DNA of 64,000 nt from Taudactylus pleione (Eukaryota; Chordata; Amphibia; Anura; Myobatrachidae): assembly GCA_031769625.1 (NCBI GenBank), contig JAUIMM010000484.1, positions 6,173,501 through 6,237,500 on the forward strand, read 5' to 3'. Numbering within the stretch: the first letter of the stretch is position 1; each line of letters begins with the position of its first letter. The position numbers and the translations under genes were made by a program. The notes beneath the pieces were generated by a model. The model saw only the letters and a list, made by a program, of their open reading frames with translations, ran no database searches and was not told the DNA's origin. This document shows positions 10,692 to 22,161 of this stretch, piece by piece.

Positions 10692-11052
10692 TGTCCGATG
10701 GCGCCCAGTGCACGAGCCTCTCTCAACCCACCTAGTTACGCTTTAAGCATATCACCATCAGTCACATTTGCACTTTAGCTCATGGACTATATGTATGAAA
10801 TACTATTTTCTGTTTTGCTTTAATCTGGAACCAGAGGCATATCTTCCTATTGGCCTGAATGGCCCTTACCAGAGGCGCCGGCCGAGGAGGGGCGCTGTTT
10901 CATCTCGACATCACTAGCACATGATTTCCTGTCTCCTCTGCTCTTAGCAGTGCCCCACAGTCAGCTGCAGCAAAGATACCTGGTCTCCTTCTGTCTCCAC
11001 TGCTCTTACCAGTGTTGTCCATTGAATGTTACTATGTATTAGCCTTCTTATA

Positions 11053-12666
11053 CAGTCAGGTCCATAAATATTGGGACATTGACATAATTTTCAGATTTTG
11101 GCCTCTATTCACCACCACAATGGTTTTGAAATGAAACAAACAAGATGTGCTTTAACTGCAGACTTTCAGATGTAGTTTGAGGGTAATTACATCCAAATCG
11201 GGTGAACGGTGTAGGAATTACAACAGTTTCAATATGTGTCTCCCACTTTTTAAGGGGTCAAAAGTAATGGGACTATCAACTCAAAAGCTATTTCATGGAC
11301 AGGTGTGGGCTATTCCCTCGTTATTTCATTATCAATTAAGCAGGTAAAAGGTCTGGAGTTGATTCTAGGTGTGACATTTGCATTTTGAATCAGTTTCTGT
11401 CAACTCTCAATATGAGATCCAAAGAGCTGTCACTATCAGTGACGCAAGCCATCATTAGGCTGAAAAATCAAAACAAACCCATCAGAGATATAGCAAAAAC
11501 ATTAGGTGTGGCCAAATCAACTGTTTGGAGAGCTCAGCAACACCAAAAGACCCGGAAGACCACGGAAAACAACTGTGGTGGATGACAAAAGAATTATTTC
11601 CCTGGTGAAGAAAAACCCCTTCACAACAGTTGACCAAATCAAGAACACTCTCCAGGAGGTAGATGTATATGTATCAAAGTCAGCAATCAAGAGAAGACTT
11701 CACAAGTGTGAATATAGAGGGTTCACCACAAGATGCAAACCATTGGTGAGCCACAAAAACAGGAAGACCAGATTAGAGTTTGCCAAACAACATCTAAAAA
11801 AGCCATTACAGTTCTGGAACAACATCTTATTGACAGATGAGACAAATATCAACTTGTACCAGAGTGATGGGAAGAGAAGAGGAGGAAAGAACTGCTCATG
11901 ATCCAAAACATACCACCTCATCAGTGAAGCATGGTGGTGGTAGTGTCATGGCGTGGACATGTATGGCTGCCAATGGAACTGGTTCACTTGTATTTATTGA
12001 TGATGTGACTGCTGACAAAAGTAGCAGAATGAATTCTGAAGTGTTTCGGGCAATATTATATGCTCATATTCAGTCAAATGCTTCAGAACTCATTGGACAG
12101 CGCTTCACAGTGCAGATGGACAATGACCCGAAGCATACTGCAAAAGCAACTAAAGAGTTTTATAAGGCTAAAAAGTGGAATGTTATGCAATGGCCAAGTC
12201 AATCCCCTGACCTGAATCTGATTGAGCATGCATTTCACTTGATGAAGACAAAACTGAAGGGCAAATGCCCCAAGAACAAGTAGGAACTGAAGACATTTGC
12301 AGTAGAGTCCTGGCAGAGCATTACCAGGGATGAAACCCAGCGTCTGGTGATGTCTATGCGTTCCAGTCTTCAGGCTGTAATTGCCTGCAAAGGATTTGCA
12401 ACAAAGTATTAAAAAGTGAAAGTTAGATTTAGGATTGTTTAGTTTGTCCCATTACTTTTGGCCCCTTAAAAAGTGGGAGGCACATATAAAAACCGTTGTA
12501 ATTTCTACACCGTTCACCTGATTTGGATGTAATTACCCTCAAATTAAATCTGAAAGTCTGCAGTTAAATCACATCTTGTTTGTTTCATTTCAAAGCCATT
12601 GTGGCGGTGAATAGAGGCCAAAATATGAAAATTCTGTCAATATCCCAATATTTATGGACCTGACTG
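11053..12666 (+). mobile_element. Tc1/mariner-family transposon
   Basis: A 1614-bp element with ends CAGTCAGGTCCATAAATATT and its complement, flanked by TA on both sides (11051-11052, 12667-12668), the target duplication of Tc1/mariner elements. The inverted repeats are long, about 220 bp: the block 'cccacttttTAAGGGG...agtaatgggac' near 11240-11275 recurs inverted at 12444-12480. Long repeats like these usually hold two transposase binding sites per end. The single transposase gene inside is broken. Confidence 0.95.
11412..12412 (+). pseudogene. Tc1-like transposase, frameshifted
   Basis: This DDE transposase would cut and paste its own element. The ATG at 11412 starts MRSKELSLSVTQ. A paired-like helix-turn-helix follows (IRDIAKTLGVAKSTVWR), then a GRPRK hook and a second helix-turn-helix region. 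The catalytic Asp is in LLTDETNI (about 11829-11852), the second Asp in VQMDNDPKHTA (about 12112-12144) and the Glu in SPDLNLIEHAF (about 12205-12237). Translation moves frame near 11540 and again near 11870-11890, where some bases also appear lost, and a premature stop lies at 12281-12283. Homology continues past that stop to TKY and the natural stop at 12410-12412. All three catalytic residues remain, but the gene cannot make a full protein. Confidence 0.93.
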
Positions 12667-12829
12667 TATGTCCCTTTATATCAGAAACATTTAAAATTAG
12701 GGAGAGTACATTTTTTTTATTTTTATCCCTAATATATCTCTTCCCTCACAATACCCAACACATACCAATCACCACTCACTAATTCCAATATGTCAACTGT
12801 GCAGGAAAAGAGTGCAAGTACCACATCAA

Positions 12830-13003
12830 TCACAAGGCTCTATTCGCAAGGTAATTTGCATATATGCAAATTATCTTGCCCACAATGCATCTTGTTTGTT
12901 ATTAATGCCCTCTTTTCCTGTGTTGTTGACATATAGAAATTAATAAACAGTGCTCTGCATGTAGTAAGTGTTATAACTGAAAAAAAAAATATATATATAT
13001 ACA

Positions 13004-13063
<60 letters not shown>

Positions 13064-13472
13064 AAAAAATATATATTGTCTCCCTATTTCTACAGGCATG
13101 TAAATTGAACTACTCCCAGAGTAATTGTAATAAATTTTTATTTTCCTCAGTTTGGGGGACTGGCTATGGTCTTTATGGGTTGTGGTTAACCCCATGTTGG
13201 GAATAAGACTTGAACCATATGGAGTGTCTTCATTCTTATGTTGGAAAATATAAAAGATTTATCATCCAGTAAATTAAAGGTGGAGTGTAGGTATCAGTTG
13301 CTAAATAGCATAATGCTGTATTGATAGCCCAATTTGAATATATGTAAATTATGTTACCCATAATGCATTTTGTTTGTTTTTGATTCAATGTTTTTAAGCT
13401 TTTCCTGTGTTTTTTTGCATAAATAAATTTATATATAGTTGTTTGCAATGGAGTAAATTCTACAAAAGATTG

Positions 13473-13520
<48 letters not shown>

Positions 13521-13615
13521 CAAAGAGAAATAAAAATTGTACTTTTCCTATTACTTCACAGGTGTGAATTAAACTACCCCCAGTGTGTGTTATTTTTTTT
13601 TTATTTTTTTTTAGT
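12830..13615. repeat. Two diverged tandem copies around (TA)n tracts
   Basis: The segment around 12850-13165 is repeated in diverged form at about 13300-13615. Shared parts are 'aaattatNttNcccaNaatgcat', 'cttttcctgtgtt', a (TA)n tract (12985-13058 and 13475-13518) and then 'aattNaactacNcccag'. It lies in the outer hAT element. Confidence 0.75.
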
Positions 13616-13696
13616 AGAAGCAGTCATTGGAGGGGGGCTCCAGTCCCTTAGTTTGCCAGGGGCGCTCGGACCCCTAGATACACCCTTGTCTGGAAC

Positions 13697-14229
13697 ACCT
13701 ATCAAGACTGGACTTATTTTTCTTTATATATGTTATATGTGATACCCAATCTGGCATTTTGATGATTTGTGATGTTTTTTGTCACGTAATAAGACTTTAT
13801 GTCCTGTATACCGGTATTAGGTGTTTAAAAGTCATAGACATTCTGACCCTATTTTTTATGGAATAGCACAACCATTCTTGTATCCATCAAATTTCATTTT
13901 TAATCCATTCTTATATTATTTTATTGTTCACATTTTATATTAATCCTACCCTATGAAATAATCAATAAATTATACTCTATTTCAAAGAAATACAAAGATT
14001 TTGGGTCATTTAATTTCATATGCTATAAGGTATGCACTGGGAGTAACCATCTATTACATACACTTCTTTTGGAGGTTGCATAATGCCTCCATCCCCTCCT
14101 AATCCCTTAGCGGCTATTGTACCTAGATTGTAGCATATTTATGTGCAACAGAACTAGCGCAACTTCCTAATCCCTTTTTTCAGCTCAAGTCTCCTATACA
14201 ATCTTACACACCAGTCTGGTTTTAAAGAC
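13697..14229. other. No recognised feature
   Basis: AT-rich sequence with no repeat structure or coding similarity that I can support. Confidence 0.5.
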
Positions 14230-14560
14230 TGAGGCTTGTTCTAACAGCCACCATCGGTTCTAGAAGATACCTCCAACCATCTGGCTCATCCGATGCTTCC
14301 AACATTGGACTCTTACTAATTAAGTTATTCAATTCATCAAAATCGGTCACAGCCGATAAAGTTCATCAATTCATAAACATCGGACTCCTCAATTAAGTTC
14401 CTCAATTCATCAACATCAGTCCCAAATGATCAAGTTCATCAACTTTTCAACATCAGTTTTAAATCCATCAAGTTTTCAAATCATCAATTTCGGTCTCAAA
14501 CCAATACAGCTCTCAATCCAGCATCATAGGTCCCAATCCGATTCAGCTCATTAATTCTAT
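14230..14560. repeat. Degenerate minisatellite 'catcaattcatcaa...cggtctcaa'
   Basis: Irregular repeats of about 35-40 bp built from 'aagttcatcaattcatcaa' and 'atcggtctcaaaccaat'. It leads into a stretch with an AATAAA at about 14596 on the plus strand, so the whole could be the U3/R part of an LTR, but no ends were found. Confidence 0.6.
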
Positions 14561-14935
14561 ATTATCATCTCCAGTTCTCATTCTAATCTGCTGTTTAATA
14601 AAGACATTCCATTCTTGTTCTCGTCTTCGGGCCCATCATCCTCTGCAGCTCCTCTACCTCCTCACAGCAATACTTGAGGAAGTCCTGTGTCAAGCCCCCC
14701 AGGTTTATGCATGCCTCCCATGCTTGTTCCAGCCCAAACCAACCCTCCGACGTGACAGCCGGTAAACAAGGTATTGTGTTTTGGGGGCGGGTCCACAATG
14801 ATGCAATTGCCTCATTACATCCACCACCTGCCGGTACATTTTGTCATGACATGCCCCCTGCCACAGCTGAGATGACCTGGCTGCCCTCTCCAGAAGATGG
14901 CAGCCAGTAAGTCGGCAAAAATGCATTAGTGATAT
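14561..14935. other. Unassigned stretch with short minus-strand frame
   Basis: A minus-strand frame at 14595-14798 (67 residues, ending EELQRMMGPKTRTRMECLY) is preceded in the same frame by a stop. It has no motif I recognise. The plus strand has a possible polyadenylation signal at about 14596. It may be part of an unidentified element together with the preceding minisatellite. Confidence 0.3.
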
Positions 14936-15137
14936 ATGGTGCAGAAATTCACAAGCAACTCATTGTGATCTTAACCTATTTTTTCTTTTAATATTTTTCT
15001 ATTAATATTTCTATTGATATATTAATGAAGGTAATTTCTGAACTACACAAAGTCAGCTTAGGTGTGGTTCTGTGCTTCAATTTATGCATTCCTAGATTTC
15101 CATCCAAAGCAGAGAGGTTTTTATATGCACTGCCACC

Positions 15138-15469
15138 GGTGGTCTTGTTGGGATACTCCATGGGCTGTCAGTACCAACTGTTGGATCTATCCTCTCGGAC
15201 TCTTATATGGGGTGCCTCTGCTATCCAGTAGATGCTGCCACTGGTGAACCACCAGTAAGAATCGACCTCTGGAAGGTCAAATTCCACATGGAGAGTCCCG
15301 ACAAACCACCATAAACAGCATCTCCATCACCAAGATGCAACACTTCAGAAAGGATAGATGCCCCACCATTGACATCTCCTGGACAGCAGAGGCACCCCAG
15401 ATAGGAGTCCCAGAGGATAGATCCAACAGATGGGATTGACACCCCATGGTGTGTCCAAACATGACCACC
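15138..15469. repeat. Long inverted repeat (foldback)
   Basis: About 91-bp arms at 15138-15228 and 15379-15469, sharing 'ctgttggatctatcctct' and 'ggggtgcctctgct'. The spacer is about 150 bp. It looks like a MITE or foldback element; clear target duplications were not found. Confidence 0.8.
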
Positions 15470-16734
15470 AGCACAGAAGGCCCCTCAACTCACTCCAATT
15501 CCCCCAATCTCCACTTTCCTCCCTGGCCACAGTGAAAGGTGATCATGACCCTTGGAGCCTGACCTCACAGGGCTCAGGCAATCGTGGCTGCTCACACTTT
15601 CCCAGGCCAGAGTGAAACAGACTGTGATTGGTGATCTTAACAGGATTGCCCACTGTCTGAGCTCCCTAAAGATGAGCCTTAATTTGAGTAAATAAAAGGT
15701 ATACTTTTGTTAAAAATGAAAAAGTCTGTTGCAATATGGATTGAAAATAATTACTGCATTGCTATAATTATTAATACATAGGTCTCCAAATCTGCTTGTT
15801 TGTTAAACGTCTTTTTACTGAATCAGGTTTAAACAAATATTATTTACATAATCTAAAAAAAGAAAGTTTCAGGTAAATGTTTTGAAAAAATATTATTCAG
15901 TTAAGTGGTTAAAAAAATAACATTTACCCAATATTGCAACTAATGAAGAGGAAATGGTGACAACAAACCTGTTTTACCCACTGAAATGTTGGCAGAAAAA
16001 ACATAACTAGTGATCAGAGTAATCACAATTCGTCATTGAGGCAATTTGTAACTGATGTTCTTGTATATTGCCTGAACCTGGTCAATTATAGCCAAAAAAA
16101 ATTAAATTATGATGTTTTAAAAAATTATAACAATCTCTAAATTCACACACTTCCTTAAATGAATTCTGTGTCATCCAATATTTAAATATTTCTCAAAATC
16201 TAAGAATATTGTGTGTTTTGTAGTTTGTGTCCATTCTGACAGTCAAAACTACCTAATAACAATATATTAACATTGTAATGGGAAACATTTAAATTAAAGA
16301 AATTGCTTTTCTTAAAATAATATTCTATTTTCTTTTCTCATATGAAGTAGAACTGAAGCCATTTGAACTAATCTTGAGGATTGCGTATTGGTCTACAATG
16401 TTTCTAGCGAAGATTAATGGATATTGGAAATAGGACTGATCCACAAATCTATTCAATTCTCTGAAAAAGATTACATTTAGGAAATGCAACATCTAGAGCA
16501 TCAGACAGAGTTCATCTCTGTAAAAGATTTAGCTGCTGAAAATATGCTTAAACCTGTGCTTTGCTGGTGTTACTTTGTAACTAGGCTGGATTTTAGCACA
16601 TAGCAACAATTTTATATTAGTATCTTGAACTGAATGTCTGTGGTATTAGATCTAAAAGTTCCTATACGTACTGTACATGATTCCTCAATAACAAAGGATA
16701 GTGCAAGTTTTTAACTATATATGTAATGGGTTTG
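15470..16734. other. No recognised feature; possibly single-copy
   Basis: Mostly AT-rich, non-repetitive sequence with no convincing open frame. It could be unique intergenic DNA. Confidence 0.4.
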
Positions 16735-17130
16735 ATATATTTTGTCGACATTTATCATTTTGACATCCATCAATTTGACATGAGAATGTCAGCATGAGAA
16801 TGTTGACATTAGCAGAATGTCGATATGATTGGCATGTCAGCATTGATCATGTCAACATCTGTCATGTCGACACTGATGAAATGCCAACATAATTAAAATA
16901 TCAACAAAATATTCCTGGTGGGCTAGTGGTGACATACCTAGTTCAGCTTCTGCCTTCTGGGTCTGGTGGTCAGTGCATTCTGGCTGATCCTGTGGTGCTT
17001 CCGATGGTAAGTGTTACTAAACTCTAACCGTCCTTCCCAGCCTAACCCGTTCCCTCCACCTATTACCTAACTCTAACCCTCCATTTCTACAACCCAACCC
17101 TAATCCCATCCCATATGTAACACTCAGTAT
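16735..17130. repeat. TGTCGACA-type repeat with CCTAACCC-like core
   Basis: Starts with many variants of 'atgtcgacat / atgtcaacat' (16742-16910), then 'ggtaagtgttac' and a C-rich core of 'cctaacccg', 'ctaactctaaccctcc', 'caaccctaatccc'. The last part resembles two other telomere-like cores at 21360-21590 and 37540-37790. Confidence 0.6.
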
Positions 17131-17604
17131 GACTAGTCCATTTGTTCATTCATAGTTTCCTCAAAGTTTAAATCTAGAGATACTCTAGAGACGGATGGAT
17201 GATGTGATTAAGTTCTTCAAACATTACTCTACATGCAACATTCATCAGCGTTTCATCCAAGTCCATTTTGCAAACATTAGTCTGTTTTGCAAACATTGGT
17301 GTGTCACTCTGTGGCCGAGCATAAGCATAGTGGAACCTCGATTGGCAATTCAGAGTATTACACAACACAGTAACATCTCTATATGTGGCTAACTGGGCAT
17401 TCACACAAAGGATCTATATTTTGTGGAAGTGTAGGCAGAATTACTAGGTGATATATCTGACTTCTTACTGATCTCTTGCACCAAGGATATGGCTTGTGCA
17501 TATGCACACTTATAGTGATGATGGCTACTTTCCTAAGTGGGTGGATAGAGGTGGATAACTCTGAATACAAGTGGAGATCTGCATTTATTTCCAAACATGC
17601 AATA
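17131..17604. other. No recognised feature
   Basis: No repeat or coding similarity seen. It flanks the solo LTR on its left; the short frames here look like chance. Confidence 0.5.
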
Positions 17605-17609
17605 CAGCT

Positions 17610-19378
17610 TGTCACGGTTGGAGTCTGAGAATTACCTGACTCAGGTGTTGAATAGGATTCAGGGGAGACCGGCTTGACTGGAACCATGGTTTAGGTAAAT
17701 AGTTCTATTTGCAAAAGAATTGTATAGCAGTGAGAACTGCCTTTGGTGATAAATGACAGGAGCAGGAAACTTGTAACGTTGGGGTGGAACCAGTAGAAGA
17801 CTTGGAGGAACCGGATCGGGACCGACAGGAAGACTTGTGAATAGGACAGGATATCAGTAGATGACTTGGAGGAACCGGACTGGGACCAGCAGGAAGATGA
17901 GCTGAACAGACTGAAGGAAAGAGTCTTCCAATAATCGCTGAACCAGGAAAAGAAACTGTAGACTTGAAACTTAAGTGAACTGGTACTGGATCTCCGGACA
18001 GGAGTAATGAGGTTTGAACTTGAAGTATTTGGAACTTGACTGTGGACTGGAATAATGTGGATCAGACTGAAGAACTTGGACTTGGACTCCAGACAGGAGT
18101 AACGTGGACTGAGCTGGTGAACTTGGAACTTGACTCCGGACTGGAGAAATGAGAATTGAACTGATGAACTTGGAACTTGACTTCAGACTGAAGCAATGTG
18201 AATTGGTTTGGATATCACTCCGAACTGGAGTATCGTGAAATGGGTAACTTGGAACTTGGAACCTGGATCTGACTCCGGACTAGAGTAGAGTGGAATGGGT
18301 AACTTGGAACTTGGATCTGACTCCGGACTGGAGTAGAGTGAAACAGGTAACTTGGAACTTGGATCTGACTACAGACTGGAGTAGAGTGGAATGGGTAACT
18401 TGGAACTTGGATCTGACTCCGGACTGGAGTAGAGTGGAATGGGTAACTTGGAACTGACTCAGTTCTGGAGTAGTGTGGAATGAACTTGTAACTTGGAACT
18501 GACTCCGCACTGGAGTAGCGTGGAATGAACTTGGAACTTGGAACTGACTCCACACTGTAGTAGTGTGGAATGAACTTGTAACTTGGAAGCAAAGGTTTCA
18601 CACTAGGAACTCAGGAACACAGGTCATGCTGCAGCAGGACCTCTGGATATGCCTGGTATTGCCATTAGCAGGATTTCTGAATATGCCAGGTATTGGTGTA
18701 AGCAGGATTTCAAAATATGCCAGGTATTGCTGTAAGCAGGATTTCAAAATATGCCAGGTATTTCTGTAAGCAGGATTTCTGGCTATACCAGGTATTGCTG
18801 TCAGCAGGATTTTGGGATATACCAGGTATTGCTGTAAGCAGGATTTCTGGATATACCAGGTTTTGCTGTAAGCAGGATTTCTGAATATAGTAGGTATCGC
18901 TGTTTAGCAGGATTTATGAATGAACTGGTCTAGGAACCAGCAGGAGCCTGGTATTCCCTTGTATTCTGCAGTAGCACGAACTATACACCATGGGAAGTAA
19001 TGAGATGTTCAGGCCCAGAATGCTATCAGAGGAGGATGTCTATACCCTGGGTCTGGCAGGAATTGGTGGATACGGTCAGGTGGTTTGGTAGTAGCACCCT
19101 GAGTGGTGAAGGGACCAACATGCAGAGGGAGTAATTACCTCTGCAGTCAGACCTACACCTGCGATTCCAATCAAGGCTAGCAGTGTTCACAGACAGAGGA
19201 GGGCCCAGATGAACAATCACTGTGGAAAGAAGAGCACAGTCCAAATACATACACAGAAGTGCTGAAGCCAGCATGATCAGGACAGATCTCTCAGGCGGAT
19301 TACACACACAGATCCATGGGATGGCTGACAGGGGTAAGTCTCAAGGCAAAAGGTGAAAAACTAGCCAGAGTCATGACA
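17610..19378. mobile_element. Solo LTR, 5-bp target duplication CAGCT
   Basis: The 1769-bp sequence begins TGTCACGG and ends CATGACA (short inverted ends TGTCA/TGACA) and is flanked by a perfect 5-bp duplication CAGCT at 17605-17609 and 19379-19383. TG...CA ends with a 5-bp duplication are typical of Ty3/gypsy LTRs, and the TGTCA start is shared with the chromovirus LTR at 30400. No internal genes remain, as expected after recombination between two LTRs. Orientation could not be fixed. The unusual length is due to internal minisatellites. Confidence 0.8.
17780..18925. repeat. Three minisatellites inside the solo LTR
   Basis: First, two copies of a 62-bp unit with 'gacttggaggaaccgga' (about 17790-17900). 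Second, many copies of roughly 50-60 bp with 'aacttggaacttg' and 'gactccggactggagta' (about 17960-18600). Third, about eight copies of a 36-bp unit with 'ggtattgctgtaagcagga' (about 18640-18925). The minus-strand frame 18215-18601, rich in FHSTPVRSQ repeats, is a by-product of the second array. Confidence 0.88.
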
Positions 19379-19383
19379 CAGCT

Positions 19384-20100
19384 GCATCTGCAACTGACTT
19401 ACATGAATCTCTGAATCAGCCCCTGTGAGTGTCAAAATCACTCCTGTGTGACAGGGGAAGAACATTTGCCTTTGACTTCAATGTATTATCATGGCAATGA
19501 ATGAGCGCTATGAAAAGCTAATGCTTTTCTTGCTACTAAAGTGCTAGCATTCCAGGATTATTTCCAGCACTACCCTACATTAGGGTTTTACTGTAACTTT
19601 TTGAATGCCATATTATTGGGGTTAAAAAAAAGCATTGTTTGGGATTTGAACCTGACTTTATAATGACAATAGAAGTAAAGATTCAATTTACCCATGGACT
19701 AACCACAGATTACTATCAAAGTGCCCTCTTTTGGAACATTCTTTTTGTTGGTGTTATGATTTTACTGTGGCTGCTATGGTCTGAAGTGCAACATTTGTGT
19801 GAAATGAGAAATGCCATACAGCCTAAAAATGGTTGATCAAAAGACTAAGCAATATTATATTTGTGCAAATGTAGATTTTTATTTCAAAAAGTGAGGGTCT
19901 GGAGTTCACAGCCTTACACAGTCTGGTGTGATAGGTTGGTGTGACACACCTGTGTGAATTTGTTGCTACATCAGAAGGGAGGCTCTTACATTTTTTTCTC
20001 TCTGATGTGTGAAATGATTGATGGTTGGTAGACTTGGTGAAGCACATTGCAGGAATCAAAATAAAAATATAAACACATGCAATATAAGAAGAACACATGG
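19384..20100. other. No recognised feature
   Basis: No repeat family or coding similarity that I can support; the frames at 19639-19836 and 19823-20116 lack recognisable domains. Confidence 0.5.
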
Positions 20101-20147
20101 GCATACCTCCCCACATTCTGAAATCTGGCGACGGGACTTTATATGAC

Positions 20148-20193
<46 letters not shown>

Positions 20194-20560
20194 CCTTTAT
20201 TCATATGGCACCACAAAGGTTCCACAGCACCTTACATAGTACATAGACAAATGAGCACACAAGAAAAACAGTTATTAACAGTACAAAATATGCAGGACAA
20301 GGACATGGTTAATAAACATTGCTGCATAACACTTAACTAAGCAGGAGGGAGTCAGATACCAAGTGTTTGGTGCCATTGTGGGGAGTTAACAGTACATGAT
20401 AGTATAAGTAAGGCAAGGAGAAGCACATAAGGGAAGAGGGCCCTGCTCATGAACACTTACATTCTAATGGGGAGGGGCAGATAGACAGGGGTGACACAGG
20501 AGGGGTAGCTAATGAGGAAGGAGCAAGGAGCAAGGATATATGCTGTGAAATGAGTGTTTT
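20101..20560. repeat. (TTA)n-associated interspersed repeat, copy 1
   Basis: Opens with 'gcatacctccccacattctg', then a (TTA)n tract at 20149-20191, then 'cctttattcatatggcacca' and later 'gggccctgctcatgaacac'. The same phrases recur at 23425-23600, and in the opposite direction at 62740-63112. I associate this with a retroposon tail common in frogs; the exact family is not known to me. Confidence 0.65.
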
Positions 20561-21239
20561 AAAATGACCTGATGTTATGTCAAAATTAAGTTCTTCGTTC
20601 ATCTACCTCTATAAATAACAAAAATTAGATTTTATTTGTGTTATTATAAAAATAAAGTTGTTGCACTTTTGTTTTTGTCTGTAACATTATTACATCTAAA
20701 TACATCCAGCTAAAAATGCAGCTTTTATGGGACTGTCCTGCCATCCTAATAGTGAATACTTTTTTCCCAGCTGCTGGGAGCTGTGCCATGATCCTGTGAG
20801 TGGGTGCTTCTCACATGCTAGACACACCCACAAAGTAGTTCAGACATGCCCAACATGCTGTGGCCACACCCCCTCCAGGATGGCCCCTGGGAAGTTGCTG
20901 TATCGGGGCACAGGATTTCTCTTGGCAGCTCTGGAGGGGACAGGCAGAGACAGGAGGAAATGGGGCTTAGCTGTGGGTTAGCAAGGCCATGGAGGGAGGT
21001 TGTTGAGAATGGAGGAACAGGAAAGGTGGGGTAGAGAAGCAGAGGGTTAAATGGGAGACAGAGGAGGGAACAGCAAGTGGAAGAGACAAGAGGGAGAGGA
21101 TAGGGGTGGAAAAAGTAGGTAAAATAAAGGATTAGGTGGACACTGAATAAGGGAAGTGGTTGAAATAAAGGTGTTCATGGTGTTGATAGGGTAATAATAA
21201 GGGGGATGAAAACTGGAGTGGAGGCTGTTTGATATAGAG
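20561..21239. other. No recognised gene; purine-rich stretch
   Basis: 20940-21130 is GA-rich (ggaggaaca, gagggaacag). No coding or repeat-family match was seen. Confidence 0.4.
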
Positions 21240-21670
21240 ACAGGGATATGGTAACCAAACCGGTGGACGTCATGCCCGTCAGTCTGAATCACAACGATGG
21301 AATCCTGACACGAGACTTAAGATAGGTATCGAAATACTGAAGCCTATCTTAATCCTGACATTGGAATACAGACAAAGGCACTCCTAGGGGGGCGGGGTTA
21401 TGGTTAGGCACCACTGAGGAGGGGTTAGTGATAGGCACTAAGGGGGGAGGATTCGATTTAGGCATGAAGGGGGGAGACTTAGGTTTAGGCACTAACGGGG
21501 ATGGTTATATTTGTGGGGTGGGGAGGGTTAGAGTTAGGCTAAAAGAAGGGAGGGTTAGAGAGAGAAGGGGGAAGGGTAAGTATACCTACCTAACCCCTAT
21601 TGTGATACCAACCAATCCAATACCGCTGTCGGTATTTTGACAGAAGGCATCCCACCTGCCAGCTTTATAT
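21240..21670. repeat. Element with telomere-like GGTTAGG core
   Basis: Outer parts contain 'gatggaatcctgacac' / 'aatcctgacattggaatac' on the left and 'accgctgtcggtattttgac' on the right. The core (21385-21585) is a degenerate array of 'ggttaggcac', 'gggagggttag' and 'ggtttaggcacta', like a corrupted TTAGGG repeat. It is probably a small DNA transposon family; related cores are at 17020-17110 and 37540-37790 in the opposite orientation. Confidence 0.6.
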
Positions 21671-22114
21671 ACCGATGCCATAGAGATAGTGATCATAGCT
21701 TTCTCATGCACACCTGTGCAAGCTCATTTATAATAACCTGTGTCAGCTGCCTTTTTGGTAGTATGATAGAAGCTATGTTTGCTGACTGCCTTGCCTTTAA
21801 AAACCATTAGTTGACATTTTTTCAGTTTAAACTCTTGTGATAGCAGATACCAGGTTTCCTTAAGTATGACCTGCAGAGAAGTGGGGTCCCGTGATGTGGG
21901 CCGCAGACTGCATTGATCAATCCGTGAACCAAAACCCCATTATTTATGTATATATTATTGTGAGTGAATTTACAATGGTGAGTGCTGAGTTTTCTGTTTT
22001 TGTTTATTTAAGCAATGTGGTCACAAGCCACTTGCACTCCATGCCTGGGAATGGTGAGTGCAGGTCTGCACCCCAAATCTGGGAGTGGCGAGTGCAGTGG
22101 ATTTCTGACTTTGT
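21671..22114. other. No recognised feature
   Basis: Contains a short tandem duplication 'gtgagtgcag' / 'gtgagtgctgag' near 21960-22100 and then a (TA)n tract at 22117-22146. No gene is seen. Confidence 0.45.
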
Positions 22115-22115
22115 A

Positions 22116-22157
<42 letters not shown>

Positions 22158-22161
22158 TATA

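Larger units (their letters stand above)
10832..13688. mobile_element. hAT-type element hosting a nested Tc1
   Basis: Ends CAGAGGCATATCT...AGATACACCCTTG form imperfect inverted repeats and are flanked by a perfect 8-bp duplication TCTGGAAC (10824-10831 and 13689-13696), the hAT signature. Removing the nested Tc1 leaves about 1.24 kb with no transposase homology, so it is non-autonomous. Its right half holds a diverged tandem duplication with two (TA)n tracts. Confidence 0.82.

Noticed and set aside
18215..18601. Minus-strand frame with SYPFHSTPVRSQ repeats
   Set aside because: It arises from the minisatellite inside the solo LTR; the frame overlaps another equally open one.
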